Source: Bacillota bacterium
GTDB taxonomy: Bacteria; Bacillota; Clostridia; Peptostreptococcales; Anaerovoracaceae
NCBI GenBank assembly: GCA_017437745.1
Contig: JAFRYI010000018.1
Span: 1-64,000 of the forward strand
Direction of reading: 5' to 3'
DNA: 64,000 bases
The notes beneath the pieces are model-generated. The model did no database searches and had not been told where the DNA came from. It was given only the letters and a program-made list of their open reading frames with translations. Both the position numbers and the translations under genes were made by a program. Within the stretch, counting starts at the first letter, position 1. Every line of letters starts with the position of its first letter. This document shows positions 1 to 9,291 of this stretch, piece by piece.

Positions 1-1
1 C

Positions 2-1102
2 AACGGCTACTTCATGTACTATGACAAGAGCGTCATCTCCGACGAGGACGCCAAGAGCCTTGAGAAGATCGTTGCCGCCTGCGAAGCAGCCGGTAAGAAC
101 TTCGTCATGAACCTCAACAACTCCGGTTGGTACACCCCGGCATTCTTCTTCGGAACCGGCTGCGTATCCGAGTGGACCATCGATGCCGACGGTAAGTTCA
201 CCGCCGTCAACGACGACTTCAATTCCGACAAGGGATTCGCTGCCGCCAAGGCCATGAACTTCCTGGAGAATTCCAAGTGCCACGTTCAGGATTCCAACGT
301 ATCCGCGTTCAGCTCCGGCGCTGCCGCAGTAGTATCCGGTACCTGGGATTACAACACCGCGAAGGGCATTCTGAAGGACAACCTCGGAATAGCCAAGCTG
401 CCGACCTTCACCGTCGACGGACAGACCTATCAGATGGGCTCCTTCAAGGGCTGCAAGCTCCTCGGAGTAAAGCCGCAGTCTGACGCCAAGAAGGCAGCTG
501 CCATCAACCAGCTGGCCCAGTTCCTCACCAGCGAGGAAGCCCAGCTCGAAAGATGCAAGGAGCTCGCCTGGGGACCTGCCAACAAGAACGCTCAGAACAG
601 CGATCTCGTAAAGAACAGCCCGCAGCTGATAGCCGTATATGACCAGGCTAAGTACGCTCACATGCAGGGCAACATCTCCGGCGCGTGGTGGGGCCTTGCC
701 AACGCTCTTGCTGACAACATCAAGAACGCCAAGAACGACGACGAGCTGAAGGCAGCTCTCGCCACCTATGACACCGAAGTACACAGCCTCGTAGGCCTCG
801 ACGGATTCATCTTCGTAGGCGCCTGGAACGGCTGGGACAACGCCGACAGCAAGCTTAAGATGGAAGAGGCCGGCGGAGTCTACACCATCACCATCGACGT
901 ACCGCAGAGCGATTACATGGGCGGCCGTATAGTATCCGCAGGCAACTGGGATACCGATAAGGGTCTTGCTCAGGTAAAGGAAGGCAAGGACCTTCTCAAT
1001 CCGGACGGCGGCAACGACAACAACATGGTCTTCCTGAAGGCTGGTAACTACACAGTTACGTTCAACGAGTCCACAGGCGAGATCAACGTAAAGGCCAATT
1101 AA
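2..1102 (+). CDS. malE: Maltodextrin ABC transporter substrate-binding protein, 5' end missing, with C-terminal starch-binding-like module
   Basis: The reading frame is open from the window edge, so the signal peptide and N-terminus are lost; 366 residues remain. The main part is the C-terminal two thirds of a MalE-type extracellular solute-binding protein, with typical segments such as AAAVVSGTWDYNTAK and QLAQFLTSEEAQLERC. It would bind maltodextrins outside the cell and hand them to the two permeases encoded just downstream. From about visible residue 265 to the end lies a separate beta-rich module opening GFIFVGAWNGWD and closing YTVTFNESTGEINV, which resembles starch-binding modules of the SusE/SusF or CBM type. 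A binding protein fused to such a module is uncommon. Assignment to the maltose family is firm because of the malFGK-malQ neighbours; the module's ligand is inferred. Confidence 0.88.
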   Translation, partial: NGYFMYYDKSVISDEDAKSLEKIVAACEAAGKNFVMNLNNSGWYTPAFFFGTGCVSEWTIDADGKFTAVNDDFNSDKGFAAAKAMNFLENSKCHVQDSNVSAFSSGAAAVVSGTWDYNTAKGILKDNLGIAKLPTFTVDGQTYQMGSFKGCKLLGVKPQSDAKKAAAINQLAQFLTSEEAQLERCKELAWGPANKNAQNSDLVKNSPQLIAVYDQAKYAHMQGNISGAWWGLANALADNIKNAKNDDELKAALATYDTEVHSLVGLDGFIFVGAWNGWDNADSKLKMEEAGGVYTITIDVPQSDYMGGRIVSAGNWDTDKGLAQVKEGKDLLNPDGGNDNNMVFLKAGNYTVTFNESTGEINVKAN

Positions 1103-1117
1103 TCCACCTGATCTTAA

Positions 1118-1149
1118 GGTTGGGGCATGCGCAATGCCCCAGCCTTTTT
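1118..1149 (+). terminator. Hairpin terminator/attenuator between malE and malF
   Basis: An 11-bp stem (1118-1128 with 1134-1144, one G-T pair) with a 5-nt loop is followed by five Ts. It lies 16 bp after malE and 42 bp before malF, with no new strong promoter between them. A partly read-through terminator here would leave malE mRNA in excess over the permease mRNA, as is usual for binding-protein operons. Confidence 0.85.
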
Positions 1150-1190
1150 GATAGGCATCATCTATTCAGTCCGAAAGAAAAGGCAAGAAA

Positions 1191-2720
1191 ATGGCTAAAT
1201 ACAGCGATCTGGAATACCTGCGCCTTTCCAAAGGGCAGAGATTCTCGTACAAGCTGGGGCAGTTCTTCTCCTCCATACTTCCGGGCATCGGCAACCTGTT
1301 CAAAAGACTCGGACGGGGCATAGCCGGGGTGTTCGGGAAGTTCTTAGGAGGCATAGCGGATATTGGCCGGACTTTCAAGAACGGAGACGCCAAGACCAAG
1401 GCGTCCTTCCTGGTGATGGGTTTCGGCAGCATCGCCAGGGGGCAGATCCTCAGAGGAATACTCTTCCTGCTCTTCGAGATAGTATTCATATTCTACATGG
1501 CCACGGCCGGCGTTAAATGGCTGGCTATGCTTCCTTCGCTGGGCAAGGTGGGTCCCACCAAGGAATATAACGCCGTACTGGACACATATGTCACGACCTA
1601 CCACGACAACTCGTTCAAGATACTGCTCTACGGCGTACTGACGATATTCTTCATCATCGCATTCATCTATACGTGGCGAGTAAACGTCAGGCAGAACAAG
1701 ATATCCCAGGAGATGCTGGAGAATGGCATAAGACTCAGGTCCGGCAAGGACGACCTCAGGTCCCTCGTGGACGAGTCCTTCTACAAGACCCTGCTGGCTC
1801 TCCCGCTTACCGGCATACTGGTATTTACCGTACTGCCGCTGGTGTTCATGGTACTGGTGGCCTTCACTAACTATGACGGCGCCAACGACGGTTACTTCAG
1901 TGGTCTGTTCCACTGGGTGGGCCTGGACAACTTCAACCAGGTGCTGTCCTGGGGCAGCGGAAGCACAGTCTACTCGGCCACCTTCGGAGAAGTCCTTACA
2001 TGGACCCTGATATGGGCATTCTTCGCTACGTTCAGCAACTACTTCCTGGGCATGTTCGTCGCGATGATGATCAATAAGAAGGGCATAAGGTTCAAGAAGG
2101 GATGGAGGACCATACTCGTTCTTACGATAGCCATCCCGCAGTTCATCTCCCTGCTGTATGTGTCCAAGATGTTCGCGAAAGACGGCATCGTAAACGGCAC
2201 GCTCCTGAGCTGGGGATGGATAAAGGAGGCCCTGCCGTTCTGGACGGATCCAACGTGGGCAAGGGTCACCGTAATACTCATAAACATCTGGATAGGCATA
2301 CCCTATCTGATGCTGATAGCCACGGGCATACTGATGAACATCCCGGCGGACCTCTACGAATCCGCCAAGATAGACGGAGCCAGCGGCTGGAAGCAATTCA
2401 GCAAGATAACTCTCCCGTACATGCTGTTCATAACAGGACCGTACCTGCTTACAAGCTTTACGGGCAACATGAACAACTTCAATGTAATATACCTGCTGAC
2501 GGGCGGCAACCCGATAAACGCGGCGGCTTCCTCGGCGGCAGGTCAGGTGGGTCATACGGACCTGCTCATTACATGGCTGTTCAAGATAACCACCGGTACG
2601 GATTCAAAGTACTACATGGCGTCCGTCGTGGGTATACTGATATTCGTGATACTGGCGATAATAACCCTTATCGTCTACAACGTACTGCCGTCGGTCAAGA
2701 ATGAGGAGGATTTCCAGTAA
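1191..2720 (+). CDS. malF: Maltodextrin ABC transporter permease MalF
   Basis: A 509-residue inner permease of the MalF family. The first 180 residues hold an N-terminal extension with additional membrane segments (for example FLLFEIVFIFYMATAG and LLYGVLTIFFIIAFIYTW) ahead of the conserved binding-protein-dependent transport domain. The EAA loop that docks onto the ATPase is visible at about residues 386-408 (ESAKIDGASGWKQFSKITLP). The long periplasmic P2 loop of enteric MalF is absent; a short loop (NYDGANDGYFSGLFHW) is present, as usual in Gram-positives. It pairs with MalG and is powered by the ATPase encoded two genes down. The stop codon shares one base with the malG start (TAATG), so translation is probably coupled. 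Confidence 0.92.
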   Translation: MAKYSDLEYLRLSKGQRFSYKLGQFFSSILPGIGNLFKRLGRGIAGVFGKFLGGIADIGRTFKNGDAKTKASFLVMGFGSIARGQILRGILFLLFEIVFIFYMATAGVKWLAMLPSLGKVGPTKEYNAVLDTYVTTYHDNSFKILLYGVLTIFFIIAFIYTWRVNVRQNKISQEMLENGIRLRSGKDDLRSLVDESFYKTLLALPLTGILVFTVLPLVFMVLVAFTNYDGANDGYFSGLFHWVGLDNFNQVLSWGSGSTVYSATFGEVLTWTLIWAFFATFSNYFLGMFVAMMINKKGIRFKKGWRTILVLTIAIPQFISLLYVSKMFAKDGIVNGTLLSWGWIKEALPFWTDPTWARVTVILINIWIGIPYLMLIATGILMNIPADLYESAKIDGASGWKQFSKITLPYMLFITGPYLLTSFTGNMNNFNVIYLLTGGNPINAAASSAAGQVGHTDLLITWLFKITTGTDSKYYMASVVGILIFVILAIITLIVYNVLPSVKNEEDFQ

Positions 2721-3607
2721 TGAGTAAACAAAGCGATTACGATCCCTCCGTCATGAAGAAGCACATGGGCATGCAGGCCAAGACCAGGGCAAGCAATACG
2801 GTCATATACATAGTACTGATCATAATAAGCATCATCTGGCTTGCTCCCTTCGTGTTCATAGTACTGCAGTCGTTCAGGGTGGAGAACACCCACATGGTAG
2901 GGTACATAGTCCCGCAGCAGTGGGGCTTCGACAACTATGTCAAACTGGCCCAGACGGATTTCTTCCGCTGGTACGCCAACACCTTCATAGCGGCGGTGTG
3001 CACAGCGCTGCTCCAGACGATAATAGTGCTCTGCATGAGCTACACCCTAAGCCGCTTCCGCTTCAAGATGCGCAGGGGACTGATGAAGTTCATGCTCATA
3101 CTGGGACTGTTCCCGGGCATGCTCACCATGATAATACTCTACAGAGTACTGAAAGATCTGGGTATGACACAGGCTAACGCGGTGCCCGGTCTGATACTCG
3201 TCTACATAGCTTCTTCCGGAATGGGCTACTACGTATCCAAGGGTTTCTTCGATACCGTTCCCAAGACACTGGACGAAGCTGCCAGAGTCGACGGCGCCAC
3301 AAGGGCGCAGGTGCTCTGGAAGATAATACTTCCGATGGCGAAACCGATAGTCATCTACACCGTACTGACGGCCTTCATGGGACCCTGGGGAGACTTCATC
3401 TTCGCAAGGTACATCTCCATGAATGCCTCGGCGGGCATGAACGTTGCGGTAGGTCTGTACAGCTGGCTGACGGCTGATCAGATAAACCAGAGGTTCACGA
3501 TGTTCTGCGCGGGCGGCGTGCTGGTAGCCATACCGGTAACGATACTGTTCATGTGTCTGCAGAAGTACTACGTAGAAGGCGTCACCGGCGGAGCCGTGAA
3601 AGGATAG
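2720..3607 (+). CDS. malG: Maltodextrin ABC transporter permease MalG
   Basis: A 295-residue permease with six predicted membrane segments, beginning with TVIYIVLIIISIIWLAPFVF. The EAA motif is at about residues 185-208 (DEAARVDGATRAQVLWKIIL). The length and the end (GVTGGAVKG) match MalG-type sugar permeases. It forms the heterodimeric channel with MalF. Its start codon overlaps the malF stop by one base, and the ATPase gene follows after 9 bp, so all three belong to one transcript. Confidence 0.93.
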   Translation: MSKQSDYDPSVMKKHMGMQAKTRASNTVIYIVLIIISIIWLAPFVFIVLQSFRVENTHMVGYIVPQQWGFDNYVKLAQTDFFRWYANTFIAAVCTALLQTIIVLCMSYTLSRFRFKMRRGLMKFMLILGLFPGMLTMIILYRVLKDLGMTQANAVPGLILVYIASSGMGYYVSKGFFDTVPKTLDEAARVDGATRAQVLWKIILPMAKPIVIYTVLTAFMGPWGDFIFARYISMNASAGMNVAVGLYSWLTADQINQRFTMFCAGGVLVAIPVTILFMCLQKYYVEGVTGGAVKG

Positions 3608-3616
3608 GGTGCTGTT

Positions 3617-4762
3617 ATGGCAACTGTAAAATTAACGAATGTAGTAAAGATATACGATAACAACGTGACCGCGGTCCACGACTTCAACCTGGACATAGCG
3701 GACAAGGAGTTTGTGGTATTCGTAGGGCCTTCCGGCTGCGGCAAGTCCACTACGCTGCGAATGATCGCGGGCCTGGAGGAGATCTCCGGCGGAACCGTGG
3801 AGATAGACGGCGAAGTTGTAAACGACCTTCAGCCAAAGGACAGGCACATAGCGATGGTATTCCAGAACTACGCGCTGTATCCGCACATGACGGTATACGA
3901 CAACATGGCCTTCCCGCTGCGCATCAAGAAGATGCCGGAGGACGAGATCTACGAAAGGGTCACCCACGCGGCGGAGATACTCGGAATAACCGATTATCTG
4001 ATGAGAAAGCCCAGGGCGCTTTCCGGAGGACAGAGACAGCGTGTAGCCATAGGCCGCGCGATGGTCCGCGACTCCAAGGTGTTCCTTATGGACGAGCCTC
4101 TTTCCAACCTGGACGCCAAGCTGCGCAACCAGATGAGAGCGGAGATAATCCTCCTCAGAAAGAGGCTGGATACCACCTTCATCTACGTTACCCACGACCA
4201 GACCGAGGCCATGACCCTGGGAGACCGCATAGTCATAATGAAGGACGGCTACATAATGCAGGTAGGCAGCCCGGAGGAAGTCTTCGACAGACCCGGCAAC
4301 TTGTTCGTGGCTGAATTCATAGGCGCTCCCAAGATGAACACCATAAAGGCCAAGCTGGTGCGCGGAGACGGCGAGTATCACGTGGCAGCCTGCGGAGCGG
4401 TGCTGAAAGTCGGCGGAGAAAAGGGCCAGATGCTCAGAGACATGAACGTTCCCACTCAGGACATCATCCTCGGAGTACGTCCGGAGCACATGGTGCTTGC
4501 GCCTGAAGATGACGCCAACGCCATAGACTGCACTCTGGAAGTAAACGAGATGATGGGCTCCGAGTACCATCTGCATGTTGTCACGGACGACGGCAACAAG
4601 CTGATAGTAAGGATACCCACCATAACTCTTACCCACGATCAGAGAGAGTCCCTGGTGCCTGGCGTCAAGCTGAAAGTTACCTGCGAGGGCAAGGTAATGC
4701 ACTTCTTCGACACGGAGTCGGAGGTCAACATCCTCTATCCGTGCCAGGCGCCGATAAAGTAA
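3617..4762 (+). CDS. malK: Sugar ABC transporter ATP-binding protein (MsmX/UgpC/MalK type)
   Basis: A 381-residue ATPase energising the MalFG channel. Visible motifs are Walker A GPSGCGKS at residues 37-44, the ABC signature LSGGQRQRV near 135, Walker B VFLMDEPLSNLD near 155-166, and a C-terminal TOBE/OB-fold regulatory half from about 240 onward. In this family the same ATPase can serve several sugar importers, as with MsmX. The gene sits 9 bp after malG and 15 bp before malQ. The exact name (MalK versus MsmX) cannot be decided from sequence alone; the function as a carbohydrate importer ATPase is secure. Confidence 0.93.
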   Translation: MATVKLTNVVKIYDNNVTAVHDFNLDIADKEFVVFVGPSGCGKSTTLRMIAGLEEISGGTVEIDGEVVNDLQPKDRHIAMVFQNYALYPHMTVYDNMAFPLRIKKMPEDEIYERVTHAAEILGITDYLMRKPRALSGGQRQRVAIGRAMVRDSKVFLMDEPLSNLDAKLRNQMRAEIILLRKRLDTTFIYVTHDQTEAMTLGDRIVIMKDGYIMQVGSPEEVFDRPGNLFVAEFIGAPKMNTIKAKLVRGDGEYHVAACGAVLKVGGEKGQMLRDMNVPTQDIILGVRPEHMVLAPEDDANAIDCTLEVNEMMGSEYHLHVVTDDGNKLIVRIPTITLTHDQRESLVPGVKLKVTCEGKVMHFFDTESEVNILYPCQAPIK

Positions 4763-4777
4763 TCCGCGGAGAATCGT

Positions 4778-6058
4778 ATGGAATTCAAGAGAAGCAGCGG
4801 CATACTGCTGCCCATGTTCTCCCTGCCGTCGAAGTATGGCATAGGTACCATGGGAAAGGCCGCGTACAAGTTCATAGACTTCCTGGCAAGATCGGGCCAG
4901 AGCTGGTGGCAGATGCTTCCGGCGGAGTCCACGGGTTACGGCAATTCGCCGTACTACTGCCTGGACGCTTTCGAGAGCAATACGCTGTTCATAGATCTGG
5001 ACATGCTTGCGGAGGAGGGGCTTATAAAAAGGGCCGACATCCGTAAGATCGACTGGGGCAGCGACCCGTCCAGAGTTGACTACGAAAAGGTCATAGCCGG
5101 CAGAAAGGAACTGTTTAAGGATTTTTCCAAGGAACAGCTGCAGGACATCTTTAAAAGACAGTGGAACGCGATGAAGGAATACGCCCACAGCAAGGGCATA
5201 GGCCTTATAGGGGACATCCCCATCTACGTTCCCGCTGAGTCGAAGGATGTCAAGGACAACCCCGGCGAGTTCCTTCTGGACGAGAACGGCGTACCTACCG
5301 TCGTGGCGGGCGTTCCGCCGGATGATTTTTCCGAGGACGGCCAGCTGTGGGGCAACGCGCTCTACAACTGGGAAGCCATGAAGAGGAACGGATACAACTG
5401 GTGGATAAGGCGCATAGGCCGCGCCGGCGGTCTGTTCGACATGGTCCGCATAGATCATTTCCGCGGATTCTCGCAGTACTGGGCAGTACCCTACGGGGCG
5501 ACCACCGCAAAGGTGGGCCACTGGGAACCCGGTCCGGGCATTGAATTCGTAAACATCATAACCAGCTGGTTCAGGGATACTCTGTTCATTGCCGAGGATC
5601 TCGGAGTGATCACCCAGGACGTAGGCACGATGCTTAAGGACAGCGGACTTCCCGGTATGAAGGTCCTGGAATTCGCGTTCGACCCGGACGGCGACAGCGA
5701 GCATCTTCCGCACAACCATACGGAGAACTGCGTCTGCTACATAGGCACGCACGACAACTGCACTGTTAAGGAATGGGTGCAGCACGACGCGCCGAAACGC
5801 TGCCTGGACTACGCAAAAAAGTATCTGCACATTACGGACGACGAAGGCTTTACTTGGGGCCTGATCCGCGGCGGAATGAGCTCTCCGGCGAGGCTGTTCG
5901 TGGCTCAAATGCAGGACTATCTGGGACTGGGCGCTGAAGGACGCATCAACCGTCCCGGTACCGTAGGCGGAAACTGGGAATGGCGCATGACGGAGCAGCA
6001 GCTTAAGGACGCGCCGGTAAAGCGCATTAAGGAGATCACCAAACGCTACAAGAGGTAG
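4778..6058 (+). CDS. malQ: 4-alpha-glucanotransferase, short form
   Basis: A GH77 amylomaltase that disproportionates the imported maltodextrins in the cytosol. The catalytic triad is readable: nucleophile D226 in RIDHFRGF, acid/base E273 in IAEDLG, and D326 in GTHDN. The N-terminal SGILLPMFSLPSKYGIG and QSWWQMLP segments are typical. At 426 residues it is 60-80 shorter than most bacterial MalQ proteins. The missing part appears to be the helical subdomain that normally lies between the KELFKDFS region and IFKRQWNAMKEYA, which are only about ten residues apart here. The active-site barrel looks complete. It is the last gene of the maltodextrin operon and a terminator follows. Confidence 0.93.
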   Translation: MEFKRSSGILLPMFSLPSKYGIGTMGKAAYKFIDFLARSGQSWWQMLPAESTGYGNSPYYCLDAFESNTLFIDLDMLAEEGLIKRADIRKIDWGSDPSRVDYEKVIAGRKELFKDFSKEQLQDIFKRQWNAMKEYAHSKGIGLIGDIPIYVPAESKDVKDNPGEFLLDENGVPTVVAGVPPDDFSEDGQLWGNALYNWEAMKRNGYNWWIRRIGRAGGLFDMVRIDHFRGFSQYWAVPYGATTAKVGHWEPGPGIEFVNIITSWFRDTLFIAEDLGVITQDVGTMLKDSGLPGMKVLEFAFDPDGDSEHLPHNHTENCVCYIGTHDNCTVKEWVQHDAPKRCLDYAKKYLHITDDEGFTWGLIRGGMSSPARLFVAQMQDYLGLGAEGRINRPGTVGGNWEWRMTEQQLKDAPVKRIKEITKRYKR

Positions 6059-6081
6059 CATATCAGTAACACAGTAAACGG

Positions 6082-6111
6082 CCCGCCGGCAGCTTTTCCG
6101 GCGGGTCTTTT
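6082..6111 (+). terminator. Rho-independent terminator of the maltodextrin operon
   Basis: CCCGCCGG (6082-6089) pairs with CCGGCGGG (6098-6105) around an 8-nt loop, followed by TCTTTT. It lies 23 bp after malQ. Confidence 0.88.
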
Positions 6112-6157
6112 CGTGTCGGTCTTCTCCACACCCGGGTAATATTGCTCATATAATCGA

Positions 6158-6186
6158 TTGAATACAGTCTCCGTTTGAGGTATAAT
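6158..6186 (+). promoter_or_regulatory. Sigma-A type promoter for the phosphodiester glycosidase gene
   Basis: TTGAAT at 6158-6163 and a perfect TATAAT at 6181-6186 are separated by exactly 17 bp. The site lies between the mal terminator and the next start codon, giving a leader of about 45 nt. Confidence 0.75.
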
Positions 6187-6236
6187 ACATTAGTTATTGT
6201 ATTGGGATAAAAAGTTTTCAAGTAACGGGATAACAA

Positions 6237-7352
6237 ATGGATTTTTTAACCAGAACGATCGTGATAATAGGAGGCGTCCTTGTTGCGGGACTCATTCTGG
6301 CCATAGTCCTGTCCGGGATCAGAAGACCGGGCAAGGGTATCGGCAGGTTTTTCGCTACGCTGGGCGTAACTCTGGCGCTTCTTGTGGCGACTCTGGCGCT
6401 TATCGTTACCATGATATGCCACGGACCGTCTTATGAAGCAAAGAAGCTCTTCGTAACTACGCTGCTGGAGACCGGCAACATGAAGTGGCTCGTGGGCATC
6501 TTCCTTCCCCATGACGAAGTCCAAGCGATAGTGGATTCCAACGCCATGGGCACCATAGAAGAGAATACCGATCCGGACCTCATCGACATCAACACCGAAC
6601 TGGACATGAGCGAGATCAAGATCGACAGGATAGAAGGCGACAACTATTCCGCGATCATGATGGTAGTCAACGATCCGTCGAGGGTATTCGTGGGAACCAC
6701 CTATCCGTGGGGAACGTACGGCAAGGAGCTGGATAAGCTCGTCGGGTCCTATAACGCCCTGGGCGGAATAAACGGAGGCATCTACGACGCGGACATGAAC
6801 AGGGGCGGCCACCCCTACGGAGTCGTGGTGAGCGACGGCAAGATACAGAACATGACCAACCTGGGCATCCGCGGGCTGGTGCTGATAGGCATCTCCGAGG
6901 ATAACATCTTTAAGGTCATAGACATAAACGGCAAGGGCGAAGCTGCCGTAAGGAAGATCCTGGAAGACGAGAAGATACGCGACGCCGTATGCTTCCAGGA
7001 AGAGAGCAGCGACAAGAACAATCACTTCGTGAAGCTCATGATCAACGGACAGAGGCGCGAGCTCAACGGCGGCATGGGTTCCGGAGCAAATCCGCGCACG
7101 GCCATAGGCCAGACAGCGGACGGAAGGATGCTGCTTCTTGTAACGGACGGCCGCGGAGCTAACGGACACCTGGGCGCTACCGCATCCGACCTGATAGACA
7201 TAATGGAGTCCTACGGCGCTGTGAACGCCGCCAATCTGGACGGCGGTTCCTCCACCTGCATGTACTACGACGGCGAGTGGCTCCGCAACAGTGTAACGCT
7301 TTATTACGAATCGTCCTCGTGGCGTATTCCTACCGGTTTTCTTGTAAGATAG
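6237..7352 (+). CDS. Membrane-anchored phosphodiester glycosidase (NAGPA-domain) family protein
   Basis: A 371-residue protein with two hydrophobic N-terminal segments (TIVIIGGVLVAGLILAIVL and the LALLVATLALIVTMI region) and an outside catalytic domain from about residue 125. Motifs of the NAGPA/DUF2233 family are clear: NGGIYDADMN, NPRTAIGQTADGRMLLLVTDGR and NAANLDGGSSTCMYYDGE. In characterised members the enzyme removes GlcNAc from a phosphodiester; Gram-positive members are thought to act on wall or capsule glycans. The substrate here is unknown. The ribosome site is weak (ACGGGATAACAA before ATG). It is co-transcribed with the next gene (10 bp to the preferred start). Confidence 0.8.
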   Translation: MDFLTRTIVIIGGVLVAGLILAIVLSGIRRPGKGIGRFFATLGVTLALLVATLALIVTMICHGPSYEAKKLFVTTLLETGNMKWLVGIFLPHDEVQAIVDSNAMGTIEENTDPDLIDINTELDMSEIKIDRIEGDNYSAIMMVVNDPSRVFVGTTYPWGTYGKELDKLVGSYNALGGINGGIYDADMNRGGHPYGVVVSDGKIQNMTNLGIRGLVLIGISEDNIFKVIDINGKGEAAVRKILEDEKIRDAVCFQEESSDKNNHFVKLMINGQRRELNGGMGSGANPRTAIGQTADGRMLLLVTDGRGANGHLGATASDLIDIMESYGAVNAANLDGGSSTCMYYDGEWLRNSVTLYYESSSWRIPTGFLVR

Positions 7353-7362
7353 GAGGATGGCC

Positions 7363-8466
7363 ATGAAACACGCAAGAGTAAAAGAAAAACAGCCCAAGAC
7401 CCGCAGCAAGGCGTTCCGCATCTTCCTTCTGGTGTGGGCGCTCATCCTGGTAGCGTTCGGAGCGTATGCTCTTACCTACGTAAGGGGCATGCTCAAGGAA
7501 ATGCAGGCCAATTCCGTTACCCAGATCATCTCCGACCGCGTAAGCGCGATGGATGATACCGAACTGGCAAAGTATTTCGGCGTCAACAAGGACCTGGACG
7601 GCGAGGGCGGATACGACAGGATAAGGGAGTTCTTCAAGAAGGGATCCTTTACCCTTAAGAAAGTGCCGAATACCGACACTTACAACATCTACAGCAACGA
7701 TCAGCAGATCCTGAGTGCTGACATCAAGAAGGTGAGAGCCGTTAACAAGCTTGGCATCTTCAACTACGGCATAATGGAATTCCAGGGGTTTACCGCGACG
7801 GAAGAAAAGTCCTTCCTGGACATGGAGATAAACGTGCCCAACGACTATTCCGTGCACGTGGGCGGCAAACAGATCCAGCCGACGAAGATCTCCTACGCGG
7901 AGGGCTTTAAGGACGCCGGTAACTACGTGGAACTGCCGGGCGAGAGCGTATACGTCCTGGACCACCTTACGCAGTGGCCGGACCTCCGCATAACGGACGG
8001 CGGCAAGGACGTTCAGTTCGATATGGCGCGCAGGATATCGCTGGGCCTGGATTACGACAAGGCGGATTCTCTCGCAGCGGCAGGATGCGACTTCGACGCT
8101 GTGGATTTCATGCAGAAGTGGATGAGGTTCATGCAGAACGACCTGGCCGGCGGCAGAAGAGGCTTCAACACGCTGGAACCGAACTTCATCAAGGATTCGG
8201 AGCAGTATAACTTCGCCTATGCCTGGGCAACTAACGTGGACATCACTTTCGTGTCCGACCATGTGATCATGAATCCCGCGTTTTCTGATGAGTCCGTTAA
8301 GAACGTCGTTAAGTACAGCGACGACGCCATCAGTTTCGACGGTCACATAAAGTATCACATTAAGGTAAAGGGCAAGGAGAAGCCCCAGACCTTCAACAGC
8401 ACGATATACCTCGTAAGATACGAAGACACGTGGAGAGTGGTGAACATCCGCAGCATAAGCAAATAG
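7363..8466 (+). CDS. Membrane-anchored protein of unknown function
   Basis: A protein of 367 residues that I do not recognise. It has one N-terminal membrane segment (FRIFLLVWALILVAFGAYAL) and an extracellular remainder. The end, with GHIKYHIKVKGKE and YLVRYEDTWRVVNIRSI, looks like a cystatin/NTF2-type fold, as in many small outside domains; this is a guess from pattern only. The start at 7363 is preferred over the in-frame ATG at 7357, because AGGAGG ends at 7356, leaving 6 nt to 7363 but none to 7357. It directly follows the phosphodiester glycosidase gene, so a shared envelope role is likely. A strong terminator follows. Confidence 0.7.
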   Translation: MKHARVKEKQPKTRSKAFRIFLLVWALILVAFGAYALTYVRGMLKEMQANSVTQIISDRVSAMDDTELAKYFGVNKDLDGEGGYDRIREFFKKGSFTLKKVPNTDTYNIYSNDQQILSADIKKVRAVNKLGIFNYGIMEFQGFTATEEKSFLDMEINVPNDYSVHVGGKQIQPTKISYAEGFKDAGNYVELPGESVYVLDHLTQWPDLRITDGGKDVQFDMARRISLGLDYDKADSLAAAGCDFDAVDFMQKWMRFMQNDLAGGRRGFNTLEPNFIKDSEQYNFAYAWATNVDITFVSDHVIMNPAFSDESVKNVVKYSDDAISFDGHIKYHIKVKGKEKPQTFNSTIYLVRYEDTWRVVNIRSISK

Positions 8467-8515
8467 CCGTGTGAATTTTTCCACACACAAACTACACAGT
8501 CCCGAAAGCGTTGAA

Positions 8516-8538
8516 AACCCGGCCTTGCCGGGTTTTTT
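8516..8538 (+). terminator. Rho-independent terminator
   Basis: AACCCGGC (8516-8523) pairs with GCCGGGTT (8527-8534) around a 3-nt loop, running into six Ts. It ends the two-gene envelope unit. Confidence 0.88.
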
Positions 8539-8592
8539 GCGCGCGCCGCTTTTAATTGCTTTTGCAATATATATATGATAAAATAACGTGAT

Positions 8593-9291
8593 ATGTTATG
8601 TACTGATGCGGAAAAAGTAATAGGCTACGAATTTAAGGATAAGTCACTTCTGGAAAGCGCGCTTACGCACAGTTCGTACGCCAACGATTACCTGGGCGAC
8701 AGCCGCAAGGGAAACGAGAGGCTGGAGTTCCTGGGAGACGCCGTTCTGGACGCTGTAATGGCACTGGAACTGTACAGAAGGTTTCCGGAAAAGGACGAAG
8801 GCTTCCTTACCAAGCTGCGCGCGGAGATAGTCTGCGAGGCCGCTCTGGGAAGAGCCGCTTCCGAGATAGGGCTTAACGAGTTCATAAGGCTCGGCCGCGG
8901 CGAGGAGAACAAGGGCGGAAAGAACCGTATCTCCATAGTGGCGGATGCCGCGGAGGCGGTAATAGCAGCGGTGTTCCTGGACGGAGGACCGCAGGCGGCC
9001 TCGGACCTTGTCGCAAGGCTTCTGAGCGGCATAATGGAAGAAGCGGCGGAGGGCATCCTTCCCGCGGACTACAAGACGGATCTTCAGATCTTCTGCCAGA
9101 AGCACGGACATCAGAACATAGTCTACAAGATCACCGGAGAAAGCGGCCCGGACCATGACAAGTCCTTTACCGCCGCGGTGCTCATAGACGGACGGACGCT
9201 TGGCCGGGGAGAAGGCCATACGAAGAAACAGGCTCAGGCGCAGGCCGCCAAGGCGGCGCTGGAGCGTTTGGAGGCAGACAGTGCAGTTTAA
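8593..9291 (+). CDS. rnc: Ribonuclease III
   Basis: A 232-residue double-strand-specific endoribonuclease that processes rRNA and structured mRNAs. The family signature NERLEFLGDAVLD is at residues 41-53, the second acidic set (DAAEAVIAAVFLDGG) near 117-131, and a C-terminal double-stranded RNA-binding domain spans about 155-228 (TDLQIFCQKHG, KKQAQAQAAKAALERL). A possible -10 (TATGAT, 8574-8579) lies only about 14 bp before the start codon and no good ribosome site is visible, so the leader may be very short. The smc start lies inside its last codons. Gene order rnc-smc-ftsY is common in Bacillota. Confidence 0.95.
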   Translation: MLCTDAEKVIGYEFKDKSLLESALTHSSYANDYLGDSRKGNERLEFLGDAVLDAVMALELYRRFPEKDEGFLTKLRAEIVCEAALGRAASEIGLNEFIRLGRGEENKGGKNRISIVADAAEAVIAAVFLDGGPQAASDLVARLLSGIMEEAAEGILPADYKTDLQIFCQKHGHQNIVYKITGESGPDHDKSFTAAVLIDGRTLGRGEGHTKKQAQAQAAKAALERLEADSAV

